Origin: Afifellaceae bacterium
Lineage (GTDB): Bacteria; Pseudomonadota; Alphaproteobacteria; Rhizobiales; Afifellaceae
Direction of reading: 5' to 3'
Assembly: GCA_028281235.1 (NCBI GenBank)
Contig: JANQKG010000027.1
Coordinates: forward strand, 1 to 64,000
DNA: 64,000 bases
The notes under the pieces were generated by a model. That model made no database searches. It was not told the origin of the DNA and saw only the letters and a list, made by a program, of their open reading frames with translations. This document shows, one piece after another, positions 47,004 through 56,804 of the stretch; positions within the stretch are counted from its first letter, which is position 1; every line of letters starts with the position of its first letter. A program made the position numbers and the translations under genes.

Positions 47004-48161
47004 CTAGTCGGAGAGCCTGTCCTGGATCGCGGTCGCCGTGTTGGCCGGGCCGAGGCTGCCAGCCACGATGCCGAGCGCCTTCCGGAGGCTGACGGCCGAG
47101 GCATTGGATACGTAGATGATGTCGTTGTCGCGCATGAGGAAACGCTGTGCGGAGAAGAGGCCCACTGGGTCCTTGAGATTGAGCTTGTAAACGACCGGAA
47201 TGCCGGCGGCCTCAGGCGCCGGAGCCCGGTTGCCGCCACCGATCTGCGCCGCATGGATCAGCTGGTACATCTTTGGGTCTTCGTAGCGGAACACGAACAC
47301 GCTGCTGGGATCAGCGCGGATATCGAGGAGGCCGCCGGCCCGTCCGACGGCTTGCACTAAGGTCAGGCGGTCAGTCTGGAAGGGGAAGGTGGCGTTGCGC
47401 GCCGTTGCGCCGAACGCCGTGAAGGTCTGCGGTTCGATGAAGACATAGATCAGGTCGCCGGGCCGCACATAGATATTTTGCCCGGGGTCGCGCACGATCC
47501 GCGCCAGGCTCACCGTGGCGCTTCTTCCGTCGCGCGTCAGGCGAACGAAGCTGTCGTAATCGGGGGCACGAGAACCGCCCAGCGTCGCGATGACGTCCAG
47601 CAACCGATCGCCCCCAAGTGACAGCGGCACGCGGGAAGGCTTCACGACGTCGCCGGCGACAGTAACGAAGGTCGACACCGGCCTTGCCACGGTCACCACG
47701 ACCTGCGGTTCGATCGCTTTGTCTTTCAGCGCAGCGACGATCGCTTCGCTGACCTGCTCTGGCGCGCGCCCGGCCACCGACACGCGGCCAACATAGGGTA
47801 TGGACAGCGTACCGTCGCGTGCCACAGGTTGCGGCGGAAGGCTGACGCTCTTCGATCCGCCGACGGAACCGGGACCGCCGGAGAAGAGGCCGCCAGCAGC
47901 GGCCTCAAAGATCGTTACGACGACCTCGTCGCCAACACCGATGGTCAGGTTCGGTGAGCCTCCGCCTATTCCGAATGTCGCCGCGAGACTGTCGGCCGGC
48001 TGCGACGCCAGGACTTCCGAGATGGTCTGATTGAGCGCAATGACGGTGAATTGCGGGGCGGCGCTTTCGTTCTCGGAGAGAATGGCCGAGCGGTTGGGGC
48101 CGGAGGATGGCAGGCAGCCCGCCAGCACCGGAACCAACGCCAGTAAGACCAGAAAACGCAT
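47004..48161 (-). CDS. Polysaccharide export lipoprotein (Wza/SLBB family)
   Basis: 385 residues from ATG 48161. The start is a lipoprotein signal: hydrophobic MRFLVLLALVPVLAGC with a lipobox LAGC. A Poly_export domain follows (IGVGDEVVVTIFEA, DGTLSIPYVGRVSVAGR, VARPVSTFVTVAGDVVKPS), then SLBB-type repeats (YVRPGDLIYVF, FMRDNDIIYVS). It forms the outer-membrane channel for capsule/EPS. No synthase or copolymerase genes lie beside it in the window. A longer frame to 48284 lacks the signal logic. Confidence 0.88.
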   Translation of the reverse strand: MRFLVLLALVPVLAGCLPSSGPNRSAILSENESAAPQFTVIALNQTISEVLASQPADSLAATFGIGGGSPNLTIGVGDEVVVTIFEAAAGGLFSGGPGSVGGSKSVSLPPQPVARDGTLSIPYVGRVSVAGRAPEQVSEAIVAALKDKAIEPQVVVTVARPVSTFVTVAGDVVKPSRVPLSLGGDRLLDVIATLGGSRAPDYDSFVRLTRDGRSATVSLARIVRDPGQNIYVRPGDLIYVFIEPQTFTAFGATARNATFPFQTDRLTLVQAVGRAGGLLDIRADPSSVFVFRYEDPKMYQLIHAAQIGGGNRAPAPEAAGIPVVYKLNLKDPVGLFSAQRFLMRDNDIIYVSNASAVSLRKALGIVAGSLGPANTATAIQDRLSD

Positions 48162-48312
48162 AGGTCGAGCCACCGTCCTGCCAGCGTGACCTGATATCAC
48201 CAACGCGCCGCGGCGGAAAGTCGACGCTGCATGTCCCCGCACCGAGACGCACCCAAGGCGCGCTTTGTGCCTATCCCGCAACACCGGTGGTCCCGGAGTG
48301 AATTGTGGGTGA

Positions 48313-49302
48313 CTAAGCAGCCCTTGAAAGCAGTGCGGAAAGCGCCTCGCGGCTCATCGGCGGCGTGGGCGTCACGGCCGAGAGGCCTGGCCGCTCAGCG
48401 TCCGGCGGACGCTGATAAAGCACGCCAAGCGCCGTCGGCTCGTCATCGCCGCCAAGCCCCGCCAGGGCCATGGCGCGTGTCAGGTTCGTCTCGTCGTGAA
48501 CGGCAAGCAATTCGACCGGATGATCAGTCCCGACCGTCACGACACGGAAGGCGCCTTCCGATTCCTCGAAGATAAGGCCTTTGTCCTTTTCTTTGCCGAA
48601 CAGCATCGGCTCCCCATGAACCAGGCGGATGCCGGCATCTGCTGCCGTCGCCTTCTCGCCGAGCGGGCCGAAGGCGCCGTCAAAGTAAATGATGCAGTTC
48701 TGCAGAATCTCCACCAGCGAGGTGCCCTGATGCGCATGCGCACGCACCAGCATGCCAGGCAGGTGGTCCTGCATGGAATCGACGCTGCGCGCCACGAACG
48801 AGGCGCCCGCGCCGAGCGCCAGCCGTGCCGCATTGACCGGCTGCTCGACCGAGCCGCCCGGGGTCGACGGCGAACGCGTGCCGATCGGCGATGTCGGCGA
48901 GTACTGGCCCTTGGTCAGCCCGTAGATTTCGTTGTTGAGCAGGAGCAGATTGAGGTCGACGTCACGGCGGAACGTATGGATGAGATGATTGCCGCCGATG
49001 GACAGAAAATCGCCATCGCCGCCGACGACCCACACATCGAGCTCCGGATTGGCAAGCTTCACGCCCGTGGCCACGGCCGGCGCGCGGCCGTGGATGGTAT
49101 GGAAGCCATAGCTTGCCACGTAATAGGGAAAGCGGGCCGCGCACCCGATGCCGGAGATGAAGACCACCTCATCCGGCACGCGCCCGATCTCCGCAAGGGC
49201 GGAGCGCACGCCCTTCAAGATGGCATAGTCGCCGCAGCCGGGGCACCAGCGTACCTCTTGATCGGTGGTGAAGTCCTTAGGCGAAAGCGGGATGGCGTTC
49301 AT
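48313..49302 (-). CDS. korB: 2-oxoacid:ferredoxin oxidoreductase, beta subunit (2-oxoglutarate type)
   Basis: 329 residues. VRWCPGCGDYAILKGV (iron-sulphur/ThDP region), GIGCAARFPYY and the diphosphate/Mg motif VVGGDGDFLSIGGNH are intact. With KorA it oxidatively decarboxylates a 2-oxoacid, probably 2-oxoglutarate, to the CoA ester while reducing ferredoxin. Start overlaps the korA stop by four bases. Assignment to 2-oxoglutarate rests on the KorAB-type domain arrangement. Confidence 0.87.
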   Translation of the reverse strand: MNAIPLSPKDFTTDQEVRWCPGCGDYAILKGVRSALAEIGRVPDEVVFISGIGCAARFPYYVASYGFHTIHGRAPAVATGVKLANPELDVWVVGGDGDFLSIGGNHLIHTFRRDVDLNLLLLNNEIYGLTKGQYSPTSPIGTRSPSTPGGSVEQPVNAARLALGAGASFVARSVDSMQDHLPGMLVRAHAHQGTSLVEILQNCIIYFDGAFGPLGEKATAADAGIRLVHGEPMLFGKEKDKGLIFEESEGAFRVVTVGTDHPVELLAVHDETNLTRAMALAGLGGDDEPTALGVLYQRPPDAERPGLSAVTPTPPMSREALSALLSRAA

Positions 49303-51188
49303 CGGCTGGCGTCCGGGAGATATGCGGAGAATCGGGTCTCCAGATCAGAGACCGTGAAGGGGCGGCCATTGATCTGCGTGACGGCCTCCACCGGCAGCAG
49401 ATAGGTCGATCGCAAGATGCCGGTGAGCTGGCCGGTGTTCATCTCCGCGCAGACCACAGCCTTGAAGCGGCGAAGAATGGCCTCCAGGCCGGAAGGCAGC
49501 GGCCAAAGCTGGCGCAGATGCAGATGCGTGACCTTGTGCCCGGCGACGCTCAGATTGCGCCGCGCCTGCAGGATCGACCCATAGGTCGAGCCCCAGCCGA
49601 TCACCAGAAGGTCGCCCTCGTCGGGACCTTCTTGCATCGTTGCATGCTCCGCCCGGTCGGCGATGCGCACGATCTTCTCCGCCCTGAGCCGCACCATGTG
49701 CTCATGGTTGTCCGGATCGTAGGAGATGTTGCCGGTGACGGAATCCTTCTCCAGCCCGCCGACGCGATGAGCGAGACCGGGCGTGCCGGGCGCGATCCAT
49801 TTGCGCGCCAGCGTCTCCTTGTCCCGGGAATAGGCTGTGATGGCATCGTCGGAGGCATCATCGGCGCGCGGCCTGAGATCGGGCAGCGCCTCCGGATGGG
49901 GAACGGGCCAGTCGCTGACCGCATTGGCCAGAAACGCGTCCGACAGGACGATCACCGGCGTCGTCGCTTCAATCGCGATGCGTGCCGCATCGAGCATGAT
50001 GGCGAAGCAATCAGCCGGCGTCGCCGGCGCCAGCACCGCCAACGGCGCCTCGCCGTGGCGGCCGAAAATCGCCATGTCCAGATCGCTTTGCTCCGGCTTG
50101 GTCGGCATCCCGGTCGAGGGACCGGCGCGCTGCACATCGATGACGATGAGCGGCAGCTCTGCGGTGACCGCAAGTCCCAGCGCTTCCGTCTTCAGCGCCA
50201 GGCCCGGTCCGGAGCTTGCCGAGACGCCGAGCTGACCAGCATAGGAGGCGCCGATCGCAGCACAGATCGCAGCGATCTCGTCTTCCGCCTGATAGGTGCG
50301 CACGCCCGATTTGATCTTGGCGAGCGCATGCAGCATCGCCGAGGCCGGGGTGATGGGATAGGAGCAGTAGAAGACGCTCTTCCCGCTAAGCGCCCCGGCG
50401 GCCGCGACGCCCATGGCCATGGCGTCGGTGCCTGAGGTCATGCGCGCCAAGCCGGTGCGCCTTGGTGCGCGGGTGATCTCCACCACCTCCGGCAGCGCCA
50501 GCTCCATGGTCTCGCCGTAGGCGTAGCCGGCCTTCAGCGCCGCCGCGTTCGCTCCGGCAAGGGCCTCATTCGCCTTGAAGCGCTCCGCGACCCAGGCAAG
50601 CGTCTGATCCGGCAGCTGGCCGCAGAGCCAGAGCGTCAGGCCAAGCGCCCAGAAATTCTTGGCGCGCCCACCGTCCTTGCGGCCAAGGCCGAACTCGGCA
50701 ACCGCTTCAAGCGTGCGCTTGGTGATCTCCGCGGTGATGATGCGGTAGGGAGCCTGCTCGCTGTGGTCCACCGGATCGCCGGCAAGGCCCGCTTTTTGAT
50801 AGGCGCGCTCGTTGAACGCGCCTTCATCGATGAGCACGGTTCCCCCGCGCTTCAGGAATTCGATGTTGGTGGCGAAGGCAGCCGGGTTGAAGGCCACCAG
50901 CATGTCGGCCTCATCGCCGGGCGTGAGCACTTCGCCGGAGCCGAACTGCACCTGATAGGCTGAGACGCCGAAGGTCGTGCCGGTGGGCGCACGGATCTCC
51001 GCCGGAAATTCCGGCAATGTCATCAGGTCGGCGCCCTTGGCCGCGGCAGCCACCGCGAACTGCCCGCCAAGCAGCTGAACGCCATCGCCGGAATCGCCGG
51101 CGAACCGGACAACTTGGCTGCGTGCAGCGGTCTCCGCAGCGGACTGGGACTGAACCGAAGGTCGTTCGGCTGTCTCACCAAGGCTCAT
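49299..51188 (-). CDS. korA: 2-oxoacid:acceptor oxidoreductase, alpha subunit with fused gamma domain
   Basis: 629 residues. An N-terminal gamma domain (RFAGDSGDGVQLLGGQFAVAAA, residues about 28-200) is fused to the alpha pyrimidine-binding domain (YPITPASAMLHALA, EDEIAAICAAIGASYAG, SSGPGLALKTEALG) and a C-terminal transketolase-like part. This fusion is typical of KorA. It replaces or backs up 2-oxoglutarate dehydrogenase. Head-to-head with the citrate synthase gene across about 480 bp. Confidence 0.9.
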   Translation of the reverse strand: MSLGETAERPSVQSQSAAETAARSQVVRFAGDSGDGVQLLGGQFAVAAAAKGADLMTLPEFPAEIRAPTGTTFGVSAYQVQFGSGEVLTPGDEADMLVAFNPAAFATNIEFLKRGGTVLIDEGAFNERAYQKAGLAGDPVDHSEQAPYRIITAEITKRTLEAVAEFGLGRKDGGRAKNFWALGLTLWLCGQLPDQTLAWVAERFKANEALAGANAAALKAGYAYGETMELALPEVVEITRAPRRTGLARMTSGTDAMAMGVAAAGALSGKSVFYCSYPITPASAMLHALAKIKSGVRTYQAEDEIAAICAAIGASYAGQLGVSASSGPGLALKTEALGLAVTAELPLIVIDVQRAGPSTGMPTKPEQSDLDMAIFGRHGEAPLAVLAPATPADCFAIMLDAARIAIEATTPVIVLSDAFLANAVSDWPVPHPEALPDLRPRADDASDDAITAYSRDKETLARKWIAPGTPGLAHRVGGLEKDSVTGNISYDPDNHEHMVRLRAEKIVRIADRAEHATMQEGPDEGDLLVIGWGSTYGSILQARRNLSVAGHKVTHLHLRQLWPLPSGLEAILRRFKAVVCAEMNTGQLTGILRSTYLLPVEAVTQINGRPFTVSDLETRFSAYLPDASR

Positions 51189-51668
51189 GAGGTACGCTCA
51201 GCCCCCGGGCTTTCGTTGTATCTATGCATGGAAGGTCAGCAATGCGCCCGATCCAGGCCACCGGGCCGATATCACGCCACGCGAATGTTTGACCAGATGG
51301 TCGCATCCTGCATTGTAATCAAGCCACAGCGCAAGCATGCGGCATTCTCACCACAGGCCCTGGTTTGGCATATCCTTTCACGCACGTCGCGGCCGGCTGG
51401 CCGATCATGCTCCGCTTAAGACGGCGGCTGGCCTCCAACCCGGCATGCGCCTACAATAAGCCCCTCTAGCGGCCGATGTTGCGGCGCAATATCTTTTTCG
51501 CAGGACGTGGTAAGATCACCTTTCGGTTCCTTCTCGGTGGACAGCTCCGAGAAGGAAAAGAGGGTTAAAAAACAATACGTTCAGCAGTGCGGCTCTCGCT
51601 TGAGTTGAGGTGGCTGAGAGCGGCCCTCCGCACTGGATGAGGCGTTGGGGCACGATTTCGAGGTGAAC
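51189..51668. promoter_or_regulatory. Divergent korA/gltA control region with structured gltA leader
   Basis: 480 bp without a credible gene. Two stems precede gltA: TTCCTTCTCGG (51527-51537) pairs perfectly with 51547-51557; and 51585-51592 with 51593-51597 pair with 51628-51635 and 51616-51620, ending 33 bases before the start codon. The purine/T mix after the first stem (GGGTTAAAAAAC) is not a T-run. The rest (51189-51520) shows nothing recognisable. Confidence 0.5.
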
Positions 51669-52940
51669 ATGGAAAACGGCAAGGCGACACTCACGATCGG
51701 CAACGAGAACTGGGATTTCGATATCCACGACGGCACCGTCGGGCCATCGGTCATCGACATCGGGTCGCTTTACCAAAAGACCGGCCGCTTCACCTACGAT
51801 CCCGGCTTCACGTCCACGGGCTCCTGCTCGTCCTCCATCACCTATATCGATGGCGATGAAGGCGTGCTGCTCTACCGCGGCTACCCGATCGATGAGCTCG
51901 CCGAGAACAAGGACTTCCTCGAAGTGGCGTATCTGCTTCTTTACGGCGAATTACCGACGCCGGAAGAGAAGCAGGATTTCGACTTCCGCGTGACGCATCA
52001 CACGATGGTTCACGAGCAGATGTCGCGCTTCTTCACCGGCTTTCGGCGCGACGCGCATCCCATGGCCATCATGTGCGGCGTCGTGGGTGCGATGTCGGCC
52101 TTCTATCACGACTCCACTGACATCCGTGACCCTTATCAGCGGATGGTGGCCTCCATCCGCCTGATCGCCAAGACGCCGACCATCGCCGCCATGGCGTTCA
52201 AATATTCCACCGGCCAGCCCTTCGTTTATCCGAAGAACGCCTTGGACTACGCCGCCAACTTCATGCACATGTGCTTCGCGGTGCCGTGCGAGGAATATCA
52301 GGTCAACCCGATCCTCTCGCGCGCGATGGATCGCATCTTCATCCTCCACGCCGACCATGAGCAGAACGCCTCCACGTCAACGGTCCGTCTCGCCGGTTCG
52401 TCGGGCGCCAATCCGTTCGCCTGCATCGCCGCCGGCATCGCCAGCCTGTGGGGGCCCGCCCATGGCGGCGCCAACGAGGCGGCACTCGACACGTTTGCGG
52501 AGATCGGAACGGTCGACCGCGTGCCGGAATATATCGACAAAGCCAAGGACAAGGACGATCCGTTCCGCCTCTCCGGCTTCGGCCATCGCGTCTACAAAAG
52601 CTACGACCCGCGCGCCAAGGTGATGGAGCGGACCTGCCACGAGGTGCTGGACGAGCTCGGCATCAAGGACCCGCTTCTCAAGGTCGCCATGGAGCTGGAG
52701 CGTATCGCGCTGACGGACGAATATTTCGTCGAGCGCAAGCTCTATCCCAATGTCGATTTCTATTCCGGCATCACGCTGCGCGCCCTTGGCTTTCCCAACA
52801 ACATGCTGACGGTGCTGTTTGCCGTTGCGCGAACGGTCGGCTGGGTCGCGCAATGGAAAGAAATGGTTGAGGACGAGCAGCGCATCGGCCGGCCTCGCCA
52901 GCTCTACACCGGTTCGACGCTGCGGCATATGACGACGTGA
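51669..52940 (+). CDS. gltA: Citrate synthase, type II
   Basis: 423 residues from ATG 51669, which has GAGG six bases before; a TTG eight codons upstream is a weaker alternative. Catalytic His in [10 protein letters not shown] and GFGHRVYK and Asp in YPNVDFYSG are present, with the N-terminal beta domain ([14 protein letters not shown]) typical of the Gram-negative hexameric enzyme. Condenses acetyl-CoA and oxaloacetate. Divergent from korAB, so two TCA-cycle steps share a control region. Followed 48 bp later by a thiolase. Confidence 0.95.
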   Translation: MENGKATLTIGNENWDFDIHDGTVGPSVIDIGSLYQKTGRFTYDPGFTSTGSCSSSITYIDGDEGVLLYRGYPIDELAENKDFLEVAYLLLYGELPTPEEKQDFDFRVTHHTMVHEQMSRFFTGFRRDAHPMAIMCGVVGAMSAFYHDSTDIRDPYQRMVASIRLIAKTPTIAAMAFKYSTGQPFVYPKNALDYAANFMHMCFAVPCEEYQVNPILSRAMDRIFILHADHEQNASTSTVRLAGSSGANPFACIAAGIASLWGPAHGGANEAALDTFAEIGTVDRVPEYIDKAKDKDDPFRLSGFGHRVYKSYDPRAKVMERTCHEVLDELGIKDPLLKVAMELERIALTDEYFVERKLYPNVDFYSGITLRALGFPNNMLTVLFAVARTVGWVAQWKEMVEDEQRIGRPRQLYTGSTLRHMTT

Positions 52941-52988
52941 GTGCGCCGAGCGCCCGCACTTGATCGGCATCGGCAAGGGGCGTTGCCA

Positions 52989-54194
52989 ATGACGGACGTG
53001 TTTGTCTGCGATCCCGTGCGCACGCCGATCGGCCGCTATGCCGGCGCATTGTCGGGCGTGCGCACGGACGACCTGGCGGCTGTGCCGATCCGCGCGCTTG
53101 TGGAGCGTAACCCGTCGATCCAAGAGGATGTCGACGAAGTGTTTCTTGGCTGCGCCAATCAGGCCGGCGAGGACAATCGCAACGTCGCGCGCATGGCAAC
53201 GCTCCTCGCCGGCCTGCCGGAGACCACGCCCGGCAGCACGATCAATCGGCTCTGCGCCTCCGGCCTGGATGCTTTGGGCGCCGCAGCGCGCGCCATCCGC
53301 GCCGGCGACATGGATCTGGCGATCGCCGGCGGCGTGGAATCGATGTCACGCGCGCCGCTGGTGATGGGCAAGGCCGATCAGGCCTTTCAGCGCAATGCTG
53401 CGATCCACGACACGACGATCGGCTGGCGCTTCGTCAATCCGCTGATTGAGGCGCAATATGGCGTGGAATCCATGCCGGAGACCGGCGAGAACGTCGCGGA
53501 GGATTTCCAGGTCAGCCGCGCTGACCAGGACGCGTTCGCGCTGCGCTCTCAACAGCGCACCGAAGCCGCGCACCGCGAAGGCCGTCTCGCTGAGGAGATC
53601 GTCGCCGTCGAAGCGCCGGCCGGCCGGGCGGGCACGACGCGTGTCGACGCCGACGAGCATCCGCGCCCCGACACGACGGACGAGGCGCTCGCCAAGCTCA
53701 AGCCGGTCGTCCGGACCGGCGGCACCGTCACGGCCGGCAACGCATCCGGCGTGAATGACGGCGCGGCGGCGATGATCGTCGCCTCTCCAGCGGCCGTGGA
53801 AAGACATGGGCTGAAGCCGCTGGCGCGCATTCTTGGCATGGCGTCAGCCGGCGTACCGCCGCGCATCATGGGGATCGGCCCGGTGCCGGCGGTCACCAAA
53901 CTGAATGAGCGGCTCAGTCTCAAAACAACCGATTTCGACGTCGTTGAGCTGAACGAAGCCTTTGCCAGCCAGGCGCTCGCCTGCCTGCGCCAGCTCGGCC
54001 TCGACGATGACGCTCCCCACGTCAATCCAAACGGCGGCGCCATCGCGCTTGGTCATCCGCTCGGCATGTCGGGCGCGCGCATCGCCGGCGCCGCTTTGCG
54101 CGATCTCCACCGGCGCGGCGGCCGTTATGCGCTCGCGACCATGTGCGTTGGTGTGGGGCAGGGCGTGGCGATGGCGTTTGAGCGGGTCGCCTGA
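52989..54194 (+). CDS. pcaF: Thiolase, 3-oxoadipyl-CoA thiolase-like
   Basis: 401 residues from ATG 52989. Active-site Cys in [10 protein letters not shown] (about 90), His in [14 protein letters not shown] (about 357) and Cys in [11 protein letters not shown] (about 387). The start [32 protein letters not shown], with [15 protein letters not shown], is characteristic of PcaF, which splits 3-oxoadipyl-CoA to succinyl-CoA and acetyl-CoA in aromatic or phenylacetate breakdown. No other pathway genes are next to it, so a general acetyl-CoA acetyltransferase is possible. Confidence 0.85.
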   Translation: MTDVFVCDPVRTPIGRYAGALSGVRTDDLAAVPIRALVERNPSIQEDVDEVFLGCANQAGEDNRNVARMATLLAGLPETTPGSTINRLCASGLDALGAAARAIRAGDMDLAIAGGVESMSRAPLVMGKADQAFQRNAAIHDTTIGWRFVNPLIEAQYGVESMPETGENVAEDFQVSRADQDAFALRSQQRTEAAHREGRLAEEIVAVEAPAGRAGTTRVDADEHPRPDTTDEALAKLKPVVRTGGTVTAGNASGVNDGAAAMIVASPAAVERHGLKPLARILGMASAGVPPRIMGIGPVPAVTKLNERLSLKTTDFDVVELNEAFASQALACLRQLGLDDDAPHVNPNGGAIALGHPLGMSGARIAGAALRDLHRRGGRYALATMCVGVGQGVAMAFERVA

Positions 54195-54209
54195 CGCTCG
54201 GTCTCGTAG

Positions 54210-54237
54210 CCCGCATGGAGCGCAAGCCCAATGCGGG
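54210..54237 (+). terminator. Stem-loop after pcaF
   Basis: CCCGCAT (54210-54216) pairs with ATGCGGG (54231-54237), 15 bp past the thiolase stop. Common alphaproteobacterial palindromic block; terminator role likely but without a T-run. Confidence 0.45.
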
Positions 54238-54251
54238 GCCACTTACGACCC

Positions 54252-54405
54252 CTTCTCCTTTGTCATCCCGGAAAGCGCATCAGCGCTTGTCCGGGACCTA
54301 TAACCACCGAAGCGGGAGGACGAGCAGCCGGGGTGACCCGAGCTGACAATGTTCATGGGTCCCGGCCTTGGCCTGGCAGCCAAACCGGGATGACAGACGA
54401 GAAGG
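54252..54405. repeat. Palindromic intergenic repeat (GTCATCCCGG type)
   Basis: Outer arms CCTTCTC-ctt-TGTCATCCCGG and CCGGGATGACA-gac-GAGAAGG are mirror images, with inner stems around GCGCATCAGCGC and GGTCCCGG. It lies between the convergent ends of pcaF and the VOC gene and is a repeat type common in alphaproteobacteria. Confidence 0.75.
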
Positions 54406-54433
54406 GTTGGAGCGCAGCGAAGCCGCTGCGGAA

Positions 54434-54766
54434 TCATTCCGTTCTTAACAGCAAGACCACGCCGGCCGGATCTGAGGTCCAATGTCCATTGACGCCATCG
54501 AGAGGCTCAAGCTCGTCGCGCTTTGGGCTGCCGAGCTTAACCAAGGATTGGTCGGGATTATCGGTGATCAACTCAAGCCACACATCCACCTGGCTCTGCC
54601 TTTCGACACGGTCGATCCAAAGGGTCATGTCGCCGAACGCAAAGCAGACGCTGCTGGCAAGTTCCTTTGTGACCTCAAGTCCGACGCGGTCCCGGTAAAA
54701 CGCGACGGTTTCGTCCCATCGATGAAGCGGGACCTTGATTGCGATGTTCTTCCCCGGCCGGATCAT
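54434..54766 (-). CDS. Small VOC (glyoxalase/bleomycin-resistance-fold) protein, last gene of YcaO operon
   Basis: 110 residues from ATG 54766, which overlaps the tfuA stop by four bases. IAIKVPLHRWDETVAFYRDRVGLEV is the VOC module start and DMTLWIDRVERQSQVDVWLELITD the next strands; it is one short module and lacks a clear full set of metal ligands. Single VOC modules often sequester antibiotics (bleomycin-resistance type). Coupling to tfuA and ycaO suggests either self-protection against the peptide product or a tailoring/binding role; both are inference. Confidence 0.7.
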   Translation of the reverse strand: MIRPGKNIAIKVPLHRWDETVAFYRDRVGLEVTKELASSVCFAFGDMTLWIDRVERQSQVDVWLELITDNPDQSLVKLGSPKRDELEPLDGVNGHWTSDPAGVVLLLRTE

Positions 54767-55536
54767 GAGCAGACCTCGAGCGGCACGGCATTCGCGTCTT
54801 CGTCCCGTGCGGCAAGCTTCTCTGCCCGCCGTAGCGTCAGGATCCACGTCGCGGTGGGTTCCACGCGCCAGTCCGGCGGCGGGCGCCGCGCCGGCTCCAG
54901 ATAGTCCATGTAAGCGAGCAGCGCCAAGGCGTCCTGGCGCTTCACGTCAAGCCGGCAGCTCTTGATCAGCGCCTTCAGCCGTTCGCCGCGTGCGCCCTGG
55001 TCGAGCCCGGCATGCGCCAGGATCGCCGGATAGGTGCGCTCCTTGAAGAACAGCGCGCGCGCGCTTCTATCCAGGCGCACCGCCTCGTCTGCGCTGATCG
55101 CGCCAAGTTTGGCGAAGTGTTGGATCGTCGCCTCGACATTGACCAGCGCCTCCGTCAGCGGTGCGTGATCGAGCTCCTCCGGCGCGTGGAGCTGCGCCAC
55201 GGCCGCATCGTCGACAAGCTCGCCGGAATGATAGCGCTCAAACACCGCGCCGATCCCGATCATGCCGAAGGCGGCGCATTCCGCTGCGCGGAGCGCCCCC
55301 ATGCTTGCTGCGCCATAAAACGCAACGCCCTGTTCGATCGCGAAGAGGATTTCCTTGTGCCAGACCGCGGCGACATCCTCGTAGCGGCCGTCGATCAGCC
55401 CGATCGCCGTGGCGCCTTCCACGACCGCGCGTGCAATATCGCCCTGGCCGGCCGGTGCGCAGCAACGAAGCGCATCGGAATGCTTGGCCGTCCAGTTCGT
55501 GCCATGGAGGCTCGGGCCTGCGAAGAGAACCTTCAT
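54763..55536 (-). CDS. TfuA-domain protein
   Basis: 257 residues. MKVLFAGPSLHG at the start and the conserved core GLIDGRYEDVAAVWHKEIL, GVAFYGAASMGALRAAEC and GAVFERYHSGELVDDAAVA (about residues 45-115) identify TfuA. TfuA was named from trifolitoxin loci and works with YcaO proteins; in thioamide systems the pair converts a backbone amide to a thioamide, TfuA probably helping to deliver sulphide. Overlaps the ycaO stop by four bases and the VOC gene start by four, so all three are translationally coupled. Confidence 0.9.
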   Translation of the reverse strand: MKVLFAGPSLHGTNWTAKHSDALRCCAPAGQGDIARAVVEGATAIGLIDGRYEDVAAVWHKEILFAIEQGVAFYGAASMGALRAAECAAFGMIGIGAVFERYHSGELVDDAAVAQLHAPEELDHAPLTEALVNVEATIQHFAKLGAISADEAVRLDRSARALFFKERTYPAILAHAGLDQGARGERLKALIKSCRLDVKRQDALALLAYMDYLEPARRPPPDWRVEPTATWILTLRRAEKLAARDEDANAVPLEVCS

Positions 55537-56795
55537 TGCGCCTCCATAATGGCTTTGAGCGCCCGCCTGCCATAACGCTGGCGACGATCGCCGGGCGGGT
55601 TTTCGAGCTCCGGAATGAGGGCACGTGCGGCGGCAAAGCCTCGCTCTTCGCCAGCATCCAAAGGCACAATGACGGCCGATCCGATCCCGGCATCGACGAG
55701 GTGCTGCAGGATGAATCGCAGATTATCGGCCGGGTCCGGCACGTCGGCGAGGTCGGTGGAGGGCCGCGCATGCGGCGTTGCGCTGAGATAGGTGGTCAGG
55801 TCGGCCTTGAGCGCCGTTCCATAAAGGTCCGGATCGAAATCGTCGCGCGCGCCCGTGATGCTGGTGACGCGGCTTTGTGCTGCTTCGGTGATGGCACGAA
55901 TGGCGGCGCGCGCTGGCGAGGGGTGGGCGCCCATGCCGCTCGAAAGGTCAAAGTGCTTCCACAGATCCTCGCGGCCTTTGGGAATGGGCGCGATGGTGGA
56001 GAAATAGACCGGAACACCGATGTCGCTTGTGATGTCGAAGAGCCGTAGCTGGAAGCCTGCCGCATCGATCCGCTCGGCAAGATCGGTGACCGCGTCGTCC
56101 TCAAGCGTCGCCGGGTCGACGCAGCGCTCGTGCACCTCTTGATCGGAGCGGAAACTCCAAAGCGCGCTGGCGTCGCGTTCGATGCGCTCCAGCAACCCAT
56201 GCACGATCGCCTCCAGAAGCACGTTGCCCGAGGCCAGCCCGTCGCTCGTCTGCCAGTATCGGCTCGGCGCCTCGCCCTTGCCGGCCGGGTCGAGTGTGAT
56301 CATGTCGGCGGGCACCCAAGCGGTCGTGTGCTGGAGAAGGTCGAAACCCTCCACCCAGGCCACGTTCTCCGTCTCCGAAAGCGGCTGCTCGCCGCGCTTC
56401 AGCATGTTGTTGAACGGCATGACGCGCGCGCCGTCGGTGGCCAGCGCCTGCATGGAGCCGGTGTGCACGGGAAGCGCGCAGGCCTCGGCGGTCGCCAGCT
56501 CCGCCGCCTCCATCAAAGCGGAGGCTTGCGCGGCCGGGCCGTCGAGGCCCTTGCCCTGGCTGACGGCAAGCGTCTTGGAGTTGGGCCGGACCGCCATCCA
56601 AACAGGGATGCCGATCCGGTCCAGTCCCGTCACATCGGCCAGCCGGGTGATGCCGAACCGGCCGAACATCGACCGCACGCGGTCGACGGTTTCGTTTGCG
56701 CGGTGCAGCCGGTCGGAATGATCCTCGGCAGCACCGCGCGTCCTTAACAGCGCGATCTCCGCGTCAAGGCAGTCGGGAAGTCGCGCTGCATCCAT
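55533..56795 (-). CDS. YcaO-family ATP-dependent peptide-modifying enzyme
   Basis: 420 residues. ATP/Mg-binding signatures of YcaO: ASALMEAAELATAEA (Glu about 96, 99), GNVLLEAIVHGLLERIERDA (Glu about 195-206) and AITEAAQSRVTSITGARDD (Glu 304, Gln 307, Arg 309). YcaO proteins phosphorylate backbone amides to form azolines, thioamides or amidines. The C-terminus (about 400-420) lacks the Pro-x-Pro-x-Pro ending usual in azoline-forming cyclodehydratases, and the partner is TfuA, which points to thioamidation (inference). It starts 9 bp after the repeat precursor gene. Confidence 0.92.
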   Translation of the reverse strand: MDAARLPDCLDAEIALLRTRGAAEDHSDRLHRANETVDRVRSMFGRFGITRLADVTGLDRIGIPVWMAVRPNSKTLAVSQGKGLDGPAAQASALMEAAELATAEACALPVHTGSMQALATDGARVMPFNNMLKRGEQPLSETENVAWVEGFDLLQHTTAWVPADMITLDPAGKGEAPSRYWQTSDGLASGNVLLEAIVHGLLERIERDASALWSFRSDQEVHERCVDPATLEDDAVTDLAERIDAAGFQLRLFDITSDIGVPVYFSTIAPIPKGREDLWKHFDLSSGMGAHPSPARAAIRAITEAAQSRVTSITGARDDFDPDLYGTALKADLTTYLSATPHARPSTDLADVPDPADNLRFILQHLVDAGIGSAVIVPLDAGEERGFAAARALIPELENPPGDRRQRYGRRALKAIMEAQ

Positions 56796-56804
56796 CGTCG
56801 CGGC

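Noticed and set aside
51114..51419. 101-codon open frame in the korA-gltA gap
   Set aside because: Begins inside korA on the other strand, composition not protein-like, no start signals.
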